Below, piece after piece: positions 7,693 to 18,020 of a stretch of 64,000 nt of DNA (the first letter of the stretch is position 1; every line of letters begins with the position of its first letter). The position numbers and the translations under genes were made by a program. Source of the stretch: a bacterium BMS3Abin14 (lineage in GTDB: Bacteria; BMS3Abin14). The DNA lies in assembly GCA_002897695.1 (NCBI GenBank), contig BDTG01000019.1, forward strand, positions 62,001-126,000, in the 5' to 3' direction. The notes under the pieces were generated by a model. It saw only the letters and a program-made list of their open reading frames with translations, was not told the origin of the DNA and did not search any database.

Positions 7693-9582
7693 TTAATCCT
7701 CATGAAACGGCTTCAGACGCTTGCATCGGCTCGGATGCCGCAATTTCCGCAGGGCCTTGGCCTCTATCTGCCTGATCCGTTCCCTCGTCACCGAGAAATT
7801 CTGGCCAACCTCCTCCAGGGTGTGATCTGTCCTTTCATCGATTCCGAACCGCATCCTGAGAACTTTTTCCTCCCGCGGCGTCAATGTCTTGAGAATACCT
7901 CGAACCTGTTCCTTAAGGTTAGCGTAAACAACCGCATCCCCGGGGGATATGACCTTCTTGTCTTCAATGAAATCGCCGAGATGGCTATCTTCCTCATCCC
8001 CTATGGGGGTCTCGAGGGAGATGGGCTCCTTGGCGATCTTCAGAACCTTGCGAACCTTATCCAGAGGCAGATCCATGTTCGCGGCGATTTCCTCCGGCAT
8101 CGGCTCTCTTCCCAGCTCCTGGACCAGGTGCCTGGAGGTTCGAATAAGCTTGTTGATGGTTTCGATCATGTGGACCGGAATGCGGATAGTCCGAGCCTGA
8201 TCCGCAATGGCGCGCGTAATGGCCTGGCGAATCCACCATGTGGCATAGGTGGAAAATTTGTACCCCCTTCGATATTCGAACTTGTCCACAGCCTTCATCA
8301 GGCCGATGTTCCCTTCCTGAATCAGGTCCAGAAACTGGAGCCCACGGTTAGTGTATTTCTTGGCGATGCTCACCACCAACCTGAGGTTGGCTTCAACCAA
8401 CTCCTGTTTGGCATCCCGCGCTCTTATCCCTGCCAGCCGGATCTTGTCTCCGTCCTCAAGGAGTATGGCCGTTGACATCGCCGTTTCCTTCTCAATCTCT
8501 TTTAGACGCTTCTTGCACTCCGCGACATGACGCTGATAGCTTTCCAGCTGGGCTATGGGCATTCCGGCGCCGCGGGCCACGGATCGGGCCTCGCCCTTTT
8601 TAGCCCTCCTCAACATCACTGTCATCTTCCACCCGGAGAGTCCTGTGTGCTTTTCCACATTCCTGATCCTGCCCTGATAGTGCTGGATTTTTTCCTGGAC
8701 AGCGGTCACCTTGGAAGCCAGCCGACCTACCTGGGAGGGGTTTAAACGAAGGTTCTCTATATCCTTTGCGATCTCACGGGAGGCCCTTCTTGCCTTCCCG
8801 GCAAGAGCGGCAAGATCCTCCGCGGGAGCACAGGCGATCCGGGCTTCCATTTCCTCGAGACGCGCAATCCTCTTCCTGATCCTTCTAAAGACCCTCAGTG
8901 TGTCCTGAAAATACAGCTCCTCCCGGATAGCAACTTCCTCAGGAGACTCCTCGGGCTGGCTTTCCGCCACGGTGGATTCCTCTTCATCGGTGTCCACTGA
9001 ATTCCCATCCTCAACATCTTGTTTGTCATCACCATTGTCATCGTCATCGAGATCGGCGTCCTGATTATAAAGAACCTTTTTGATTTTTATCTCTCGTTTT
9101 TCCAGCCTCTCCCCAATCAGCACCAGTTCACGAATACAGATGAGGTTCCGGGCCACGGTCTCCAGAATTTCCCGCTCTCCCTTCTCGATCCTCTTGGCGA
9201 TTTCAACCTCACCTTCGCGGGTCAGAAGGTTTATCTGTCCCATCTCTTTCAGATACAGCCTCACAGGATCATCGGTCCGGCCTGCCGAGGAAGCCGCAAC
9301 CGCCACCGGCTTCTTTGGCTTTACGGCGCTTGTTGCGCCGCTGTCATTGTCCTCAGCGCCATTGTCGGGCCCGGTGATCTTGTCCACGATTCGAATGCCC
9401 CGGTCAGCATCGACTATCTCGATATCCAACTCTCCAAACATCCCCATCACCTCATCGAGTTGATCCGGAGATATCACATCGTCGGGAAGGGCTTCGTTTA
9501 CATCATCGTAGGTTAGGTAACCCTGCTTTTTACCTTTAGTGATAAGCTCTTTCATATGTTTCGGGTCTTCTGATTGCTTCAT
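7693..9582 (-). CDS. rpoD: RNA polymerase primary sigma factor (sigma-70, RpoD)
   Basis: The 629-residue product is the housekeeping sigma factor that directs RNA polymerase to -35/-10 promoters. It has region 1.1 at the N-terminus and region 1.2 ([11 protein letters not shown]). A non-conserved region with an acidic Asp/Glu-rich stretch follows. Region 2 is very conserved ([28 protein letters not shown]), then region 3, then region 4 with the helix-turn-helix [18 protein letters not shown]. The start overlaps the dnaG stop as ATGA. The order mutS2-dnaG-rpoD on one strand is a version of the macromolecular synthesis operon, here led by mutS2 with rpsU just upstream under its own promoter. Confidence 0.98.
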   Translation of the reverse strand: MKQSEDPKHMKELITKGKKQGYLTYDDVNEALPDDVISPDQLDEVMGMFGELDIEIVDADRGIRIVDKITGPDNGAEDNDSGATSAVKPKKPVAVAASSAGRTDDPVRLYLKEMGQINLLTREGEVEIAKRIEKGEREILETVARNLICIRELVLIGERLEKREIKIKKVLYNQDADLDDDDNGDDKQDVEDGNSVDTDEEESTVAESQPEESPEEVAIREELYFQDTLRVFRRIRKRIARLEEMEARIACAPAEDLAALAGKARRASREIAKDIENLRLNPSQVGRLASKVTAVQEKIQHYQGRIRNVEKHTGLSGWKMTVMLRRAKKGEARSVARGAGMPIAQLESYQRHVAECKKRLKEIEKETAMSTAILLEDGDKIRLAGIRARDAKQELVEANLRLVVSIAKKYTNRGLQFLDLIQEGNIGLMKAVDKFEYRRGYKFSTYATWWIRQAITRAIADQARTIRIPVHMIETINKLIRTSRHLVQELGREPMPEEIAANMDLPLDKVRKVLKIAKEPISLETPIGDEEDSHLGDFIEDKKVISPGDAVVYANLKEQVRGILKTLTPREEKVLRMRFGIDERTDHTLEEVGQNFSVTRERIRQIEAKALRKLRHPSRCKRLKPFHED

Positions 9583-11354
9583 TCCCCGTTTTCTCCTCCG
9601 GATGATTTCTCATCTGACTTGCGCCGGTCGTGGCGCTGTACCTGAAGACGCTCCCATTCCTCTGTAAGTTTCCTGTATTCGGCATCGTCCCTTTTTTTCG
9701 CCGCCAGGGTGAGACGGTTCTCGGTTTCCTGGATCATTTTGTCCAGCTTTTTTTCCGTAACACGCCTGAGGCAATCGTCAAGGGCCTTTTCTTTACCCTC
9801 TACAGGGTCTTCCAGCGCCCACCCGGTAAGCAGGTCTTTCATGTTATCGTCCGTGTTCTGAATGATATCGTCCAACGCAGCCCCCGAAAATATCTTCCCG
9901 ACCAGGCCGGACACACCCGGACTGGAAAAATCCTCCGGATCAGCTACATCTTTTACTCTTGCGATGGTGGAGGGATCTCGTACCATTATATGTATGAGCA
10001 ATCCTTCCCACCCCTGGAGAAACATTTGCGGCCTCCCCCGGGACAGTGGGGGCTGTTTCCTCTCCTTAACGGATCCAAGCTTCGCCCTTAAATCCTGCTG
10101 TTCGATCTTCAGTTCATCGGCTATTTCCTTAAGATAAATGCCAAGCTTGGCCCTGTCCTTAATTTTAGCCAAAAATGGGATAATTGCATCAAGAACTTGC
10201 ACTCTGCCGTCTACATTGTTGCCCGGGTGCCGTTTTAAGGCTTCTTCTTTTGCGAAGGTTATCACGGGAATGGCGTTGGAGATTTGGTCCCGCAACGCCG
10301 CCTCGCCTCTTTTTCTAAGATATGTGTCCGGGTCCTCACCGGATTCAAGCGGGACGATCCTGCATCTGAATCCTTCCTCAAGAAAGATCATGCCGCTGCG
10401 CAGGGCTGCCTTTATACCGGCTTCATCGGAATCGAAAATCAACACACAATCTCTCGTCAGTCGTTTAATTCGCTTCGCCTGTTCAGTGGTTAGAGCAGTG
10501 CCCAGAACACCAACTACATTCCTGATGCCTCCCTGATGGAGGGAGATGACATCCAGATAGCCTTCCACGAGTATAACCTGTCCCTCCGCCCGGATGGCCG
10601 GCGCCGCGAGATCCATACCGAAGAGGGAGTCCCCTTTCCGATAGATGGGTGTTTCGGGAGTATTAAGGTACTTCGGCAGATCATCGCCCAGGACCCGTCC
10701 CCCGAAACCCAGGATTCTTCCATGGAGATCATGGATGGGAAATACCACCCTGTTTCGGAACCGGTCGTATGGATCTCTGCCTTTTTCCCCTTTTACGGCC
10801 AGGCCGCATTCCACCAGAAGGCCGGGATCGAAACCCTCTTTCACGAGTACATCCATGAGAGAGCGCCAACCGGACGGCGCATATCCCATCAGGAAATTTC
10901 GGCTGACGTCCACGTGAATACCCCGCATTTTAAGGTACTCCCTTGCCTCGCCGCCCTCGGTGCCCTTCAGCAGAAGGGTGCTGTAAAATCCGGCCGCAGC
11001 CTTGTTGGCCCCGTACATGAGGTCCTTTCGGTCGCGTCTTGTCCCGGGCTCCCCGCCGGTTCGTGGCAGATCGATTCCTCCCCGTTCCGCCAGTTTTTCG
11101 ACAACATCCGTGAAAGGGAGTCCATCCTGGAGCATGACGAACCGGATGACGTCACCGCCCACGTGGCATCCGAAGCAATGAAATATCTGGCGCCCGGGGT
11201 TAACCATGAACGAAGGGGTTTTCTCCTGATGAAAGGGGCATAGCGCCTTAAGATTGGAACCCGATTTCGTCAGGGGGATGTAGGCCGAGACTATCTCGGT
11301 AATCTCGTTGGCCTCCTTGACCCGTGCAATTGTGTCCTCGTCCCACCGCATCAT
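9579..11354 (-). CDS. dnaG: DNA primase
   Basis: DnaG makes RNA primers for DNA replication. The 591-residue product has an N-terminal CHC2-type zinc finger ([11 protein letters not shown] ... [10 protein letters not shown]). A TOPRIM core follows with the acidic motifs [11 protein letters not shown] and [12 protein letters not shown]-terminal helicase-interaction domain of about 150 residues completes it. The ATG follows a short AGGATGGA just after the mutS2 stop (gap 6 bp). The stop overlaps the rpoD start by 4 bp, so the three genes are likely co-transcribed and coupled. Confidence 0.98.
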   Translation of the reverse strand: MMRWDEDTIARVKEANEITEIVSAYIPLTKSGSNLKALCPFHQEKTPSFMVNPGRQIFHCFGCHVGGDVIRFVMLQDGLPFTDVVEKLAERGGIDLPRTGGEPGTRRDRKDLMYGANKAAAGFYSTLLLKGTEGGEAREYLKMRGIHVDVSRNFLMGYAPSGWRSLMDVLVKEGFDPGLLVECGLAVKGEKGRDPYDRFRNRVVFPIHDLHGRILGFGGRVLGDDLPKYLNTPETPIYRKGDSLFGMDLAAPAIRAEGQVILVEGYLDVISLHQGGIRNVVGVLGTALTTEQAKRIKRLTRDCVLIFDSDEAGIKAALRSGMIFLEEGFRCRIVPLESGEDPDTYLRKRGEAALRDQISNAIPVITFAKEEALKRHPGNNVDGRVQVLDAIIPFLAKIKDRAKLGIYLKEIADELKIEQQDLRAKLGSVKERKQPPLSRGRPQMFLQGWEGLLIHIMVRDPSTIARVKDVADPEDFSSPGVSGLVGKIFSGAALDDIIQNTDDNMKDLLTGWALEDPVEGKEKALDDCLRRVTEKKLDKMIQETENRLTLAAKKRDDAEYRKLTEEWERLQVQRHDRRKSDEKSSGGENGE

Positions 11355-11360
11355 TCCATC

Positions 11361-13709
11361 CTAGGTTTTCAACTCCACCACCGTGACGCCGGCGCCGCCT
11401 GCCTCCCGCGGCGCGACTCCGAATTTCAGAACCCTCGGGTCATCCCGCAGGCTCGCGGTGATGGCCTTTCGAAGCGCTCCCGACCCCTTGCCATGGACTA
11501 TCCTCAGCTGGTATCCAGGCTCCATCAGCGAACGGTCCAGCACCTTATCCACCGACTCCAGGGCATCCTCTACGGTGAACCCGAGAAGGTTGAGTTCCAC
11601 CGGAAGGCCGCCCTCGCCTTCATAACCGACGGGAGGAGGCTGATCTATCCCGGAGGATGATTGCCCCTCTCCGTCCTCCAACATAAAAAGCCGTCGGAGA
11701 GGGGCCCTCATCCGTATTTCGCCCGACAGGACTTCGGCCTCTTTTCCACCGGGCAGAAGAGCTGTTACAGTTGCCTTGATACCCAACGGCATTACCTCTA
11801 CCCTGCCGCCAACGGATACGGGTTTCCCGGAAGGGGCCACGGCTGCCGGGGGCGGCAGTCGTTCCATTACCTCGGATCTCATCTCGCGAATCTTCTCTGG
11901 AAACCCCTTTCGGCCCGATCCAGGATCATCTTTCAGCCCCTTCAAAATATCCTTGCCCCGCCTTGTCAGATCCCGTATAAAGTCCGATGCTTCCCTGCGG
12001 GCTTCCTCCTGAATCTTTTCTGCCTTCTCCTGCGCTGCCTTCCGGCGAATCCGGAGCCTGTCCCTGTCAGCCTCGAGCCTTGCCGAAATCCGTTCAGCCG
12101 ACGCCCTGGCCCTCGCCTCTCTGTCCACCTCCTCGCTCAACCTCCCCAGCAGCTCATCGGCTCTCACGGCGCCTGTGCCCATAATCTCCTGTGCCCTGGC
12201 TATGATATTGCGATCTACCCCAAGCTGTCCGGCTATCTTAAGGGCATGGCTTCTTCCGGGGAGTCCGACCTTTATCCGAAAGGTCGGTTTAAGGCTTTCC
12301 GGGTCAAATACCGTCGAGGCGTTTTTCGCATAAGCAGCCCTGTAAGCAAATTCCTTCAGGAGGTTGTGGTGGGTGGTTACCACGACACACGTCCCTTTTT
12401 TTCCGAGCGCCTCCAACAGCGCCACGCCCAAAGCGGATCCTTCCTGGGGATCAGTTCCGGCGCCAAGCTCATCGAGCAGAACAAGGGTATCGTGATCGGC
12501 GTGGGAAAGGATCCGGGATACCACTTTCATGTGCGCCGAAAACGTGCTCAGATTCTGTGACAGGCTCTGCTCATCACCTATATCGGCAAATACCCTCGAG
12601 AAAACTCTCATTCGGGTCCCCTCAGCGGCAGGGATCGGGATTCCCGATTGAGCCATCAGCGTCAACAGACCGACGGTCTTTAGGGTTATTGTTTTCCCTC
12701 CGGTATTGGGGCCGGTTATCACCAGGGCCGTTGACGCGCCTCCGATCCCCAGGCTTACCGGAACACATTCTGTCTCAGGGCTCAATACCAGGAGGGGGTG
12801 CCTGGCATCCACGAGTTCCGTTTCATCAGCCGGCTGGGGGATAATTCCGTCCAGTTTGCGTCCCAGACGCCCCTTTGCGAGAACAAGATCCAGCCGTGCC
12901 AGAAGTTCGAGGTTTGATGCCATGGATTCTCTGACCTCCCTGGCATCTGCGCTCATGCGCGCGAGAATCCGGTGTATTTCCTTCTCCTCTTGCACCCTGG
13001 CGCCGGTCAGCCGGTTGTTCAGATCCACAGCAAAAAGAGGTTCGACAAAAAGAGTCTGGCCGCTCTGGGACCTGCTCTGAACAATGCCCTTAAAGGCGCG
13101 GTGATATTCAGGCTTCACAGGTAGAACGTAGCGGCCATTCCGGATCGTCACATAATCATCGCGGATTACTTTTGCCGCACTATCCTGGGTCCTGAACTTC
13201 TCGAGCCTATCCAGGACAGTGTCCCTGGCAGACCGTAGTTCGCGCCTGACACGGGCAAGTTCCGGGCCGGCATTGTCCATCATTTCCCCGCTTTCGGTGA
13301 AGGATCGGCCCACCCACCGTTCCCACTCAGGAAAGGAGGCCATGCCCTGAACCAGGGAAGACAAGCCCGGGAGAGCGCCCGCAAACTCGCGCAGGGTGCG
13401 TCTGACGGTGCCAACCGATTTCTGGTTGCTCAGGAGAATCATGAGATCATCAGAGCCCAGAACAGATCCTTCAGCCCGAAGACGGTCAAGAACCGCAGTT
13501 GTATTTTGAACCTCCGAAAGGTTTACGTCCTCGATCTCCAGCAGGTGGAGGGCCTCCTGCGTAAGGGCCAGATCGGCAACAACGCTCTGTCTGTCGGGGC
13601 AGGGTAATAAACGCAGCGCCAGATGGGAACCAGGTTCGGAATGCGCACACCCGGCAAGGCAGGAAAGCAGATCATTGTACTCCAGTACTTTCAGGGCATG
13701 ATCATTCAT
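11361..13709 (-). CDS. mutS2: MutS2 family ATPase with C-terminal Smr domain
   Basis: MutS2 lacks the mismatch-recognition domain of MutS. It acts on branched DNA or, as shown in some bacteria, on collided ribosomes. Here the 782-residue product has MutS core and clamp helices, Walker A ITGPNTGGKT, Walker B LVLLDELGAGTDP, a long coiled coil (about 510-610) and a C-terminal Smr nuclease domain with the motif IVHGKGSGALR. I chose ATG at 13709 (start MNDHALKVLEY), because an in-frame TTG six codons upstream has no ribosome-binding site. It lies downstream of rpsU behind a hairpin and begins the mutS2-dnaG-rpoD set. Confidence 0.95.
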   Translation of the reverse strand: MNDHALKVLEYNDLLSCLAGCAHSEPGSHLALRLLPCPDRQSVVADLALTQEALHLLEIEDVNLSEVQNTTAVLDRLRAEGSVLGSDDLMILLSNQKSVGTVRRTLREFAGALPGLSSLVQGMASFPEWERWVGRSFTESGEMMDNAGPELARVRRELRSARDTVLDRLEKFRTQDSAAKVIRDDYVTIRNGRYVLPVKPEYHRAFKGIVQSRSQSGQTLFVEPLFAVDLNNRLTGARVQEEKEIHRILARMSADAREVRESMASNLELLARLDLVLAKGRLGRKLDGIIPQPADETELVDARHPLLVLSPETECVPVSLGIGGASTALVITGPNTGGKTITLKTVGLLTLMAQSGIPIPAAEGTRMRVFSRVFADIGDEQSLSQNLSTFSAHMKVVSRILSHADHDTLVLLDELGAGTDPQEGSALGVALLEALGKKGTCVVVTTHHNLLKEFAYRAAYAKNASTVFDPESLKPTFRIKVGLPGRSHALKIAGQLGVDRNIIARAQEIMGTGAVRADELLGRLSEEVDREARARASAERISARLEADRDRLRIRRKAAQEKAEKIQEEARREASDFIRDLTRRGKDILKGLKDDPGSGRKGFPEKIREMRSEVMERLPPPAAVAPSGKPVSVGGRVEVMPLGIKATVTALLPGGKEAEVLSGEIRMRAPLRRLFMLEDGEGQSSSGIDQPPPVGYEGEGGLPVELNLLGFTVEDALESVDKVLDRSLMEPGYQLRIVHGKGSGALRKAITASLRDDPRVLKFGVAPREAGGAGVTVVELKT

Positions 13710-13754
13710 GGGACCTACCGGCGACAAGTTTGATGAATTCTTCCGCTTTTCGTG

Positions 13755-13776
13755 GGGTAAAAAACCATGGATGGAC
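13755..13776 (-). repeat. Copy of the dispersed intergenic repeat
   Basis: The minus strand holds the same 18-mer as 7304-7321, next to the rpsU hairpin and in front of mutS2. Confidence 0.6.
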
Positions 13777-13780
13777 TTTT

Positions 13781-13827
13781 AATGAAAACGAAGGACGGAA
13801 ACTCTCGTCCCGTCCTTCGTTTTCATT
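13781..13827 (-). terminator. Long hairpin downstream of rpsU, likely terminator
   Basis: A 17-bp perfect stem (AATGAAAACGAAGGACG with its complement, 13-nt loop) lies 40 bp after the rpsU stop and before mutS2. The A-rich foot of the stem gives a short T-rich stretch at the 3' side in both directions, so it may work as a bidirectional terminator. A classic long T-tract is missing. Confidence 0.6.
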
Positions 13828-13867
13828 GGATTATTGAAGGCTGGTCTGATTTATCCTGAAGCATTAC

Positions 13868-14065
13868 TCAGCGAAACCGCCTCTTGGTCGTCTTGGCCGC
13901 TTTTTTTCGTGCAGCTATCATCTTTCTCTTTTTTTGTACGCTGGGCTTCTCGTAGTATTCCCGTCTTCGCATCTCAGAAAGAATTCCTGATTTTTCGCAC
14001 TGTTTCTTAAAACGGCGAAGGGCACCCTCGAAGCTTTCATTGTCTCTGACCCTTACACCAGGCAT
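13868..14065 (-). CDS. rpsU: 30S ribosomal protein S21
   Basis: S21 is a small basic protein of the 30S platform, involved in initiation on mRNAs near the anti-Shine-Dalgarno region. The 65-residue product begins [20 protein letters not shown], shows the family motif REYYEKPS, and ends in a very basic tail rich in Lys and Arg. A strong AAGGAGGG lies 7 nt before the ATG. It is monocistronic here: promoter TTGAAA/TAAACT upstream and a long hairpin downstream. A longer upstream reading frame exists but contradicts the ribosome-binding site. Confidence 0.96.
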   Translation of the reverse strand: MPGVRVRDNESFEGALRRFKKQCEKSGILSEMRRREYYEKPSVQKKRKMIAARKKAAKTTKRRFR

Positions 14066-14108
14066 ACACAACCCTCCTTCCCATATTGGGATTGTACTCA
14101 AGCGACAC

Positions 14109-14137
14109 AGTTTAACCAAGTTCCTGTAAGTTTTCAA
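14109..14137 (-). promoter_or_regulatory. Sigma-70 promoter for rpsU
   Basis: On the minus strand TTGAAA (-35) and TAAACT (-10) are separated by 17 nt, about 45 bp before the rpsU start codon, in the gap between hinT and rpsU. Confidence 0.6.
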
Positions 14138-14172
14138 GGGCTTTATCAACTCTATGGGGCTTAACTCCGGAT

Positions 14173-14514
14173 TTAGCCCATGCCGCTCATCCTTTTGCCC
14201 CCGAGCATGTGCATGTGGAGATGAAACACCTCCTGTCCACCATCGGGGTTGCAATTGATGAGAACGCGGTAGCCGCCGGCTGCAACACCTTTGTCCTGAG
14301 CGATTTCGGCGGCTAGAAGCGTCATCCGTCCCAGCAGGGCGCCGTGTTCCTTTCCGGCGTCGTTGAGGGTCGAAAGGTGCTCTTTCGGCACGATCAGGAT
14401 GTGCACTGGGGCCTTCGGGCTGATATCCTCAAAAGCGATGAGCTCATCGTCCTCCCGAACCACTTCTGCCGGGATCTTCCCGCCGGCAATCTTACAGAAA
14501 ATACAGTTGGGCAT
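14173..14514 (-). CDS. hinT: HIT-family nucleotide hydrolase (HinT-like)
   Basis: HinT proteins hydrolyse purine nucleoside phosphoramidates and form dimers. The 113-residue product starts with [16 protein letters not shown], including two Cys that often bind zinc in this family. It has the HAAP-like segment and ends with the histidine triad HLHMHML before a Trp-less tail, where many family members end with a Trp. It follows hisIE with a 13-bp gap on the same strand, so it may be expressed with the histidine operon. Confidence 0.93.
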   Translation of the reverse strand: MPNCIFCKIAGGKIPAEVVREDDELIAFEDISPKAPVHILIVPKEHLSTLNDAGKEHGALLGRMTLLAAEIAQDKGVAAGGYRVLINCNPDGGQEVFHLHMHMLGGKRMSGMG

Positions 14515-14527
14515 GGGCTACCTCCTG

Positions 14528-15220
14528 TTACCTGGCGGCTTTCTCCGCAAGCCCCCCGGTACCGAATCTTCCGGCAAGTTCTTTGCGCACCTCTTCCGGC
14601 CGCACCGAGGCCGCTGCAAGCAGGACCCATGTATGGTAGATCAGGTCCGCGGCTTCCCTGACAACATTTTCCCGGTCCGCGGCCATGGTCGCCAGAATAA
14701 GCTCGAGGCCCTCCTCCTGGACCTTCTTCCCAATTACCTCAACACCGCCGGCAAGCAGGGAGGATGTGTATGAATCATCCTCCGGGTTGTTTTTCCTGTC
14801 CACGATAACGGCGTAAAGACGATCAAACACCTCCCTCTCTTCCCTGCCGTCATAGATCTCTTTTTCGTCGAATATTGTCCGGGCGATGTCTTCGCCACGG
14901 CCCAGTGCCCGATAAAAGCAGGAACGGTGACCCGTGTGACAGGCGGCGACTTTCTGGTCGGCCTTTACAACCAGGGCGTCACCGTCGCAATCGTAAAGGA
15001 TCTCGCGGACCCTCTGCACATGGCCCGAGGACTCCCCTTTTTGCCACAGCTTCTGCCTGGACCGGGAAAAATAGTGGGCAAGCCCGGTCTCCAGGGTCTT
15101 TTCGAGCGCCTCACGGTTCATGTAGGCTACCATGAGAACCTCACCGTTGGAGTGGTCCTGGACTATTGCAGGGATCAACCCGCTTGAATCGAATTTGAGC
15201 TGCGAAAAATCAACGTTCAA
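14528..15220 (-). CDS. hisIE: Bifunctional phosphoribosyl-AMP cyclohydrolase / phosphoribosyl-ATP pyrophosphatase
   Basis: This fused enzyme carries out the second and third steps of histidine synthesis. Residues 1-115 form the HisI cyclohydrolase with zinc/Mg ligands in DCDGDAL and CHTGHRSCF. Residues about 125-225 form the HisE pyrophosphatase with the acidic helix motif [10 protein letters not shown] and the [14 protein letters not shown] helix. The start lies 12 bp after the hisF stop. It is the last his gene of the operon. The fusion is common but not universal in proteobacteria. Confidence 0.95.
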   Translation of the reverse strand: MNVDFSQLKFDSSGLIPAIVQDHSNGEVLMVAYMNREALEKTLETGLAHYFSRSRQKLWQKGESSGHVQRVREILYDCDGDALVVKADQKVAACHTGHRSCFYRALGRGEDIARTIFDEKEIYDGREEREVFDRLYAVIVDRKNNPEDDSYTSSLLAGGVEVIGKKVQEEGLELILATMAADRENVVREAADLIYHTWVLLAAASVRPEEVRKELAGRFGTGGLAEKAAR

Positions 15221-15232
15221 TAGCTGCCTCCT

Positions 15233-16021
15233 TTAAATCCTTACTGTGATACCGCGCGAATGCAGGTAGTCCTTGGCCTGGGGGATGGTAAACTCCCGGA
15301 AGTGAAAGATGGATGCCGCCAGCACGGCGCTGGCGCATCCATCCGCCAGCCCCTCGTACAGATGTTCCAGGTTTCCAACGCCGCCGGAAGCGATTACGGG
15401 AACGGATACGGCATCGGCGATGGTCTTTGTCAGAGGGATGTCATAACCGTCCCTGGTGCCATCCCGGTCCATGCTTGTCAGCAGAATCTCGCCGGCTCCA
15501 TATTCCTCCATTCGCCTGGCCCATTCCAGGGCATCTATCCCCGTTGGGTTTCTCCCTCCGTGTGTATAGATCTCCCACTTGGGGGACCACCGCACCCCTC
15601 CGGCCCGCTTGGCATCAATCGCCACAACGATACACTGCGAACCAAATCTCAGGCTGGCCTCCTTGACAAATTCAGGCGTTAAAACGGCTGCCGTGTTGAT
15701 GCTCACCTTGTCCGCTCCCGCCCGGAGCAGCTCTCTGATATTTTCCAGGTTCCTGACTCCGCCTCCCACCGTCAGCGGGATAAAAACGGACTCGGCCGTC
15801 CTTTTCACGATGTCCAGAAGGATCCCTCTTTTATCGGACGAGGCCGTAATATCGAGGAAGGTGACCTCATCCGCTCCCTGTTCATTGTAAAACGACGCGA
15901 TCTCGACAGGGTCCCCGGCATCCACCAGGTTGACAAACCGGATCCCCTTTACGACACGCCCATCCGTCACATCCAGACAGGGTATAATCCTTTTTGCAAG
16001 TCCGGTTCCCGTTTTGCTCAC
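15233..16021 (-). CDS. hisF: Imidazole glycerol phosphate synthase, cyclase subunit
   Basis: HisF uses ammonia from HisH to convert PRFAR into imidazole glycerol phosphate and AICAR. The 262-residue TIM barrel has the catalytic Asp near the N-terminus ([15 protein letters not shown]) and the second catalytic Asp in [13 protein letters not shown]. Phosphate-binding glycines are in TVGGGVRN and [11 protein letters not shown]. The start is GTG, overlapping the hisA stop by 4 bp (GTGA), which points to coupled translation. Confidence 0.97.
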   Translation of the reverse strand: MSKTGTGLAKRIIPCLDVTDGRVVKGIRFVNLVDAGDPVEIASFYNEQGADEVTFLDITASSDKRGILLDIVKRTAESVFIPLTVGGGVRNLENIRELLRAGADKVSINTAAVLTPEFVKEASLRFGSQCIVVAIDAKRAGGVRWSPKWEIYTHGGRNPTGIDALEWARRMEEYGAGEILLTSMDRDGTRDGYDIPLTKTIADAVSVPVIASGGVGNLEHLYEGLADGCASAVLAASIFHFREFTIPQAKDYLHSRGITVRI

Positions 16022-16758
16022 AGGGCATCGCCCGTCTTCTGGACCTTTTTTATTGCCTCGGCCAGATCAATTGTTCCCTCGTAAAGGGACCGGCCCAGTA
16101 TGACGCCCTTTACCCCCTTATCCTCAAGGCCCGCTACCCGGACGACATCCTCTTGAGTGTGCATGCCGCCGGAAAGAACTACGGGGATCCTGACTGCCGC
16201 GGCCAGAGCCTCGGTTGCATCAAGGTTGGGCCCCATCATGGCCCCGTCCCTCTCGATGTCGGTGTAGATGAGATGGCTGACCCCGGACTCCTCCAACTCA
16301 CGGGCAAGCGCCATTGCGCTCTTTTCGGTGATCTCCTGCCAGCCCTGAACTGCGACGTAGCCACCCCTGGCATCAATTCCCACCGCGATTCGCCCTGGAT
16401 AGGAAAGGCAGAGTTCGCGTACGAGGTCTCCATTCTTATGGGCCACGGTGCCAAGTATAACCCTGGCCACCCCCAACTGAAGATAGTTGTCCACCACCTC
16501 CCTGGAACGGATCCCGCCGCCGAGTTCTATTGGCACATCGACAGTTTCCAGGATTCGGGCGATGGCTCCAAGATTTCTGGGTTCCCCGGCCACCGCGCCG
16601 TCCAGATCAACAACGTGGATCATCCTGGCCCCCTGGGATTGCCATTTCAGGGCCACCTCCTCGGGCAGTTTGGAATAGACCTTGGCCGTATCCATCTCAC
16701 CTTTGTAAAGCCGGACACACTTGCCGCCCTTAAGATCAATTGCCGGCAGGATAAGCAT
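16018..16758 (-). CDS. hisA: ProFAR isomerase
   Basis: HisA opens the ribose ring of ProFAR by an Amadori rearrangement to give PRFAR. It is a (beta/alpha)8 barrel related to HisF. The 246-residue product has the N-terminal catalytic Asp in [13 protein letters not shown], the general acid Asp in [14 protein letters not shown], and phosphate-binding glycines in ELGGGIRS and LSGGM. The start codon immediately follows the hisH stop with no gap, and its stop overlaps hisF. Confidence 0.97.
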   Translation of the reverse strand: MLILPAIDLKGGKCVRLYKGEMDTAKVYSKLPEEVALKWQSQGARMIHVVDLDGAVAGEPRNLGAIARILETVDVPIELGGGIRSREVVDNYLQLGVARVILGTVAHKNGDLVRELCLSYPGRIAVGIDARGGYVAVQGWQEITEKSAMALARELEESGVSHLIYTDIERDGAMMGPNLDATEALAAAVRIPVVLSGGMHTQEDVVRVAGLEDKGVKGVILGRSLYEGTIDLAEAIKKVQKTGDAL

Positions 16759-17412
16759 TCAGTCCTCCTTCCAGTCGGCAACGATGTGCCCGAAGTTATC
16801 AAGGATCTTCAGGCCCCACGGCTGACTCTTCTCCGGATGAAACTGGGTTGCGAAAAGATTATTCCTGGCGATCACCGAACAGAACTTTACCCCATAGTCC
16901 GTAAGGCCCGCCACAGCTTCATCCTGTTCAGGAACCACGTAATAGGAGTGAACGAAGTAGAAGAAGGATCCATCCGGTATCCCGTCAAAGAGGGGAACCT
17001 CCCTGGTGAGATGTACCCTGTTCCACCCCATGTGCGGGACCTTGAGGTCATGGTCGTGGGGAAACCGGACCACCCGGCCCCGGACAACATCCATGCCGCC
17101 ATGAACGCCGAATTCCTCGCTCAACGTCATCAGAAGCTGCATTCCCAGGCAGATCCCAAGGAAGGGCTTGCCGACGGCGATTGTATCGTAAATTGCGTTG
17201 ACAAGGCGTGCCTGGGCAAGATTAGCCATGCAGTCCCTGAAGGCTCCAACACCCGGAAGGACAATCCCGTCAGCTGCGGCAACGACACCGGGGTCGCCGG
17301 AAACGACGACAGCAGCGCCGACCTTCTCCAGCCCTTTCCGGGCGGAGTGGAGGTTGCCCATACCGTAATCCACCACCACTATTGTGGGCTTTTCATCGTT
17401 GATATTGATCAT
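16759..17412 (-). CDS. hisH: Imidazole glycerol phosphate synthase, glutamine amidotransferase subunit
   Basis: HisH is a class I glutamine amidotransferase that supplies ammonia to HisF. The 217-residue product has the nucleophile Cys in LGICLGMQLL, the oxyanion segment VLPGVGAF, and the His/Glu pair in FHPEKSQ. Partner-contact residues around YGMGNLHS are present. It lies 14 bp after the hisB stop and directly abuts hisA. Confidence 0.97.
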   Translation of the reverse strand: MININDEKPTIVVVDYGMGNLHSARKGLEKVGAAVVVSGDPGVVAAADGIVLPGVGAFRDCMANLAQARLVNAIYDTIAVGKPFLGICLGMQLLMTLSEEFGVHGGMDVVRGRVVRFPHDHDLKVPHMGWNRVHLTREVPLFDGIPDGSFFYFVHSYYVVPEQDEAVAGLTDYGVKFCSVIARNNLFATQFHPEKSQPWGLKILDNFGHIVADWKED

Positions 17413-17426
17413 CGCCTAACCTGAAG

Positions 17427-18020
17427 CTACGTCTCAATCAGCCTCCCCTTGGTGGACGGGATTCCCTTAACCCTCGGGTCAATACTCACGGCCTGATCCA
17501 GGGCTTTTGAAAAAGCCTTGTAAATCGCCTCGGCCACGTGGTGGCGATTGCGCCCCGAATCGACTCTGATGTGCATATTGGCCCCGGCGTTATTGCAGAA
17601 CGCCTGAAAAAATTCCGGAAGGAGTTCCATGGGGAAATCTCCCATCCCTCCATCGAGACCCGGTATTGAAAAGCAGAGATAGGGCCGTCCCCCAAGGTCC
17701 AGGGCGACAGTTGCGAGTGTTTCGTCCATGGGCAGGATGGCCCAGCCATAACGGCGCATGCCTTCACCGGAGCCCAGGGCCTGCCGGACCGCCAGGCCCA
17801 GACATATCCCCACATCCTCCACGGTGTGATGGGCATCAACCTCAAGGTCCCCTTCGGCCTGTACCTTTAGATCAAACAGCCCGTGCCGGGCTACCAGGTC
17901 GAGCATGTGGTCCAGAAACGCCACCCCGGTGTGCACCTCGGACAGGCCATCTCCATCCAGGGATATGGACAGGTTGACCCTGGTTTCTTTCGTTTCCCTC
18001 CGGACCTCACCGCGTCTCAT
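17427..18020 (-). CDS. hisB: Imidazoleglycerol-phosphate dehydratase, monofunctional
   Basis: This Mn-dependent dehydratase makes imidazole acetol phosphate. The 197-residue product shows the duplicated metal-binding motifs typical of the family: FLDHMLDLVARHG with DAHHTVEDVGI, and the later repeat RHHVAEAIYKAF. It lacks the N-terminal histidinol-phosphatase domain of the E. coli enzyme, so a separate phosphatase is needed and is not in this window. It overlaps hisC by 14 bp. Confidence 0.96.
   Translation of the reverse strand: MRRGEVRRETKETRVNLSISLDGDGLSEVHTGVAFLDHMLDLVARHGLFDLKVQAEGDLEVDAHHTVEDVGICLGLAVRQALGSGEGMRRYGWAILPMDETLATVALDLGGRPYLCFSIPGLDGGMGDFPMELLPEFFQAFCNNAGANMHIRVDSGRNRHHVAEAIYKAFSKALDQAVSIDPRVKGIPSTKGRLIET

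Noticed and set aside
15994-17424. Long open frame (476 codons) on the plus strand opposite hisF, hisA and hisH
   Set aside because: It is antisense to three well-supported his genes with clear motifs and shows no recognisable domain; long antisense frames are common in GC-rich coding DNA.
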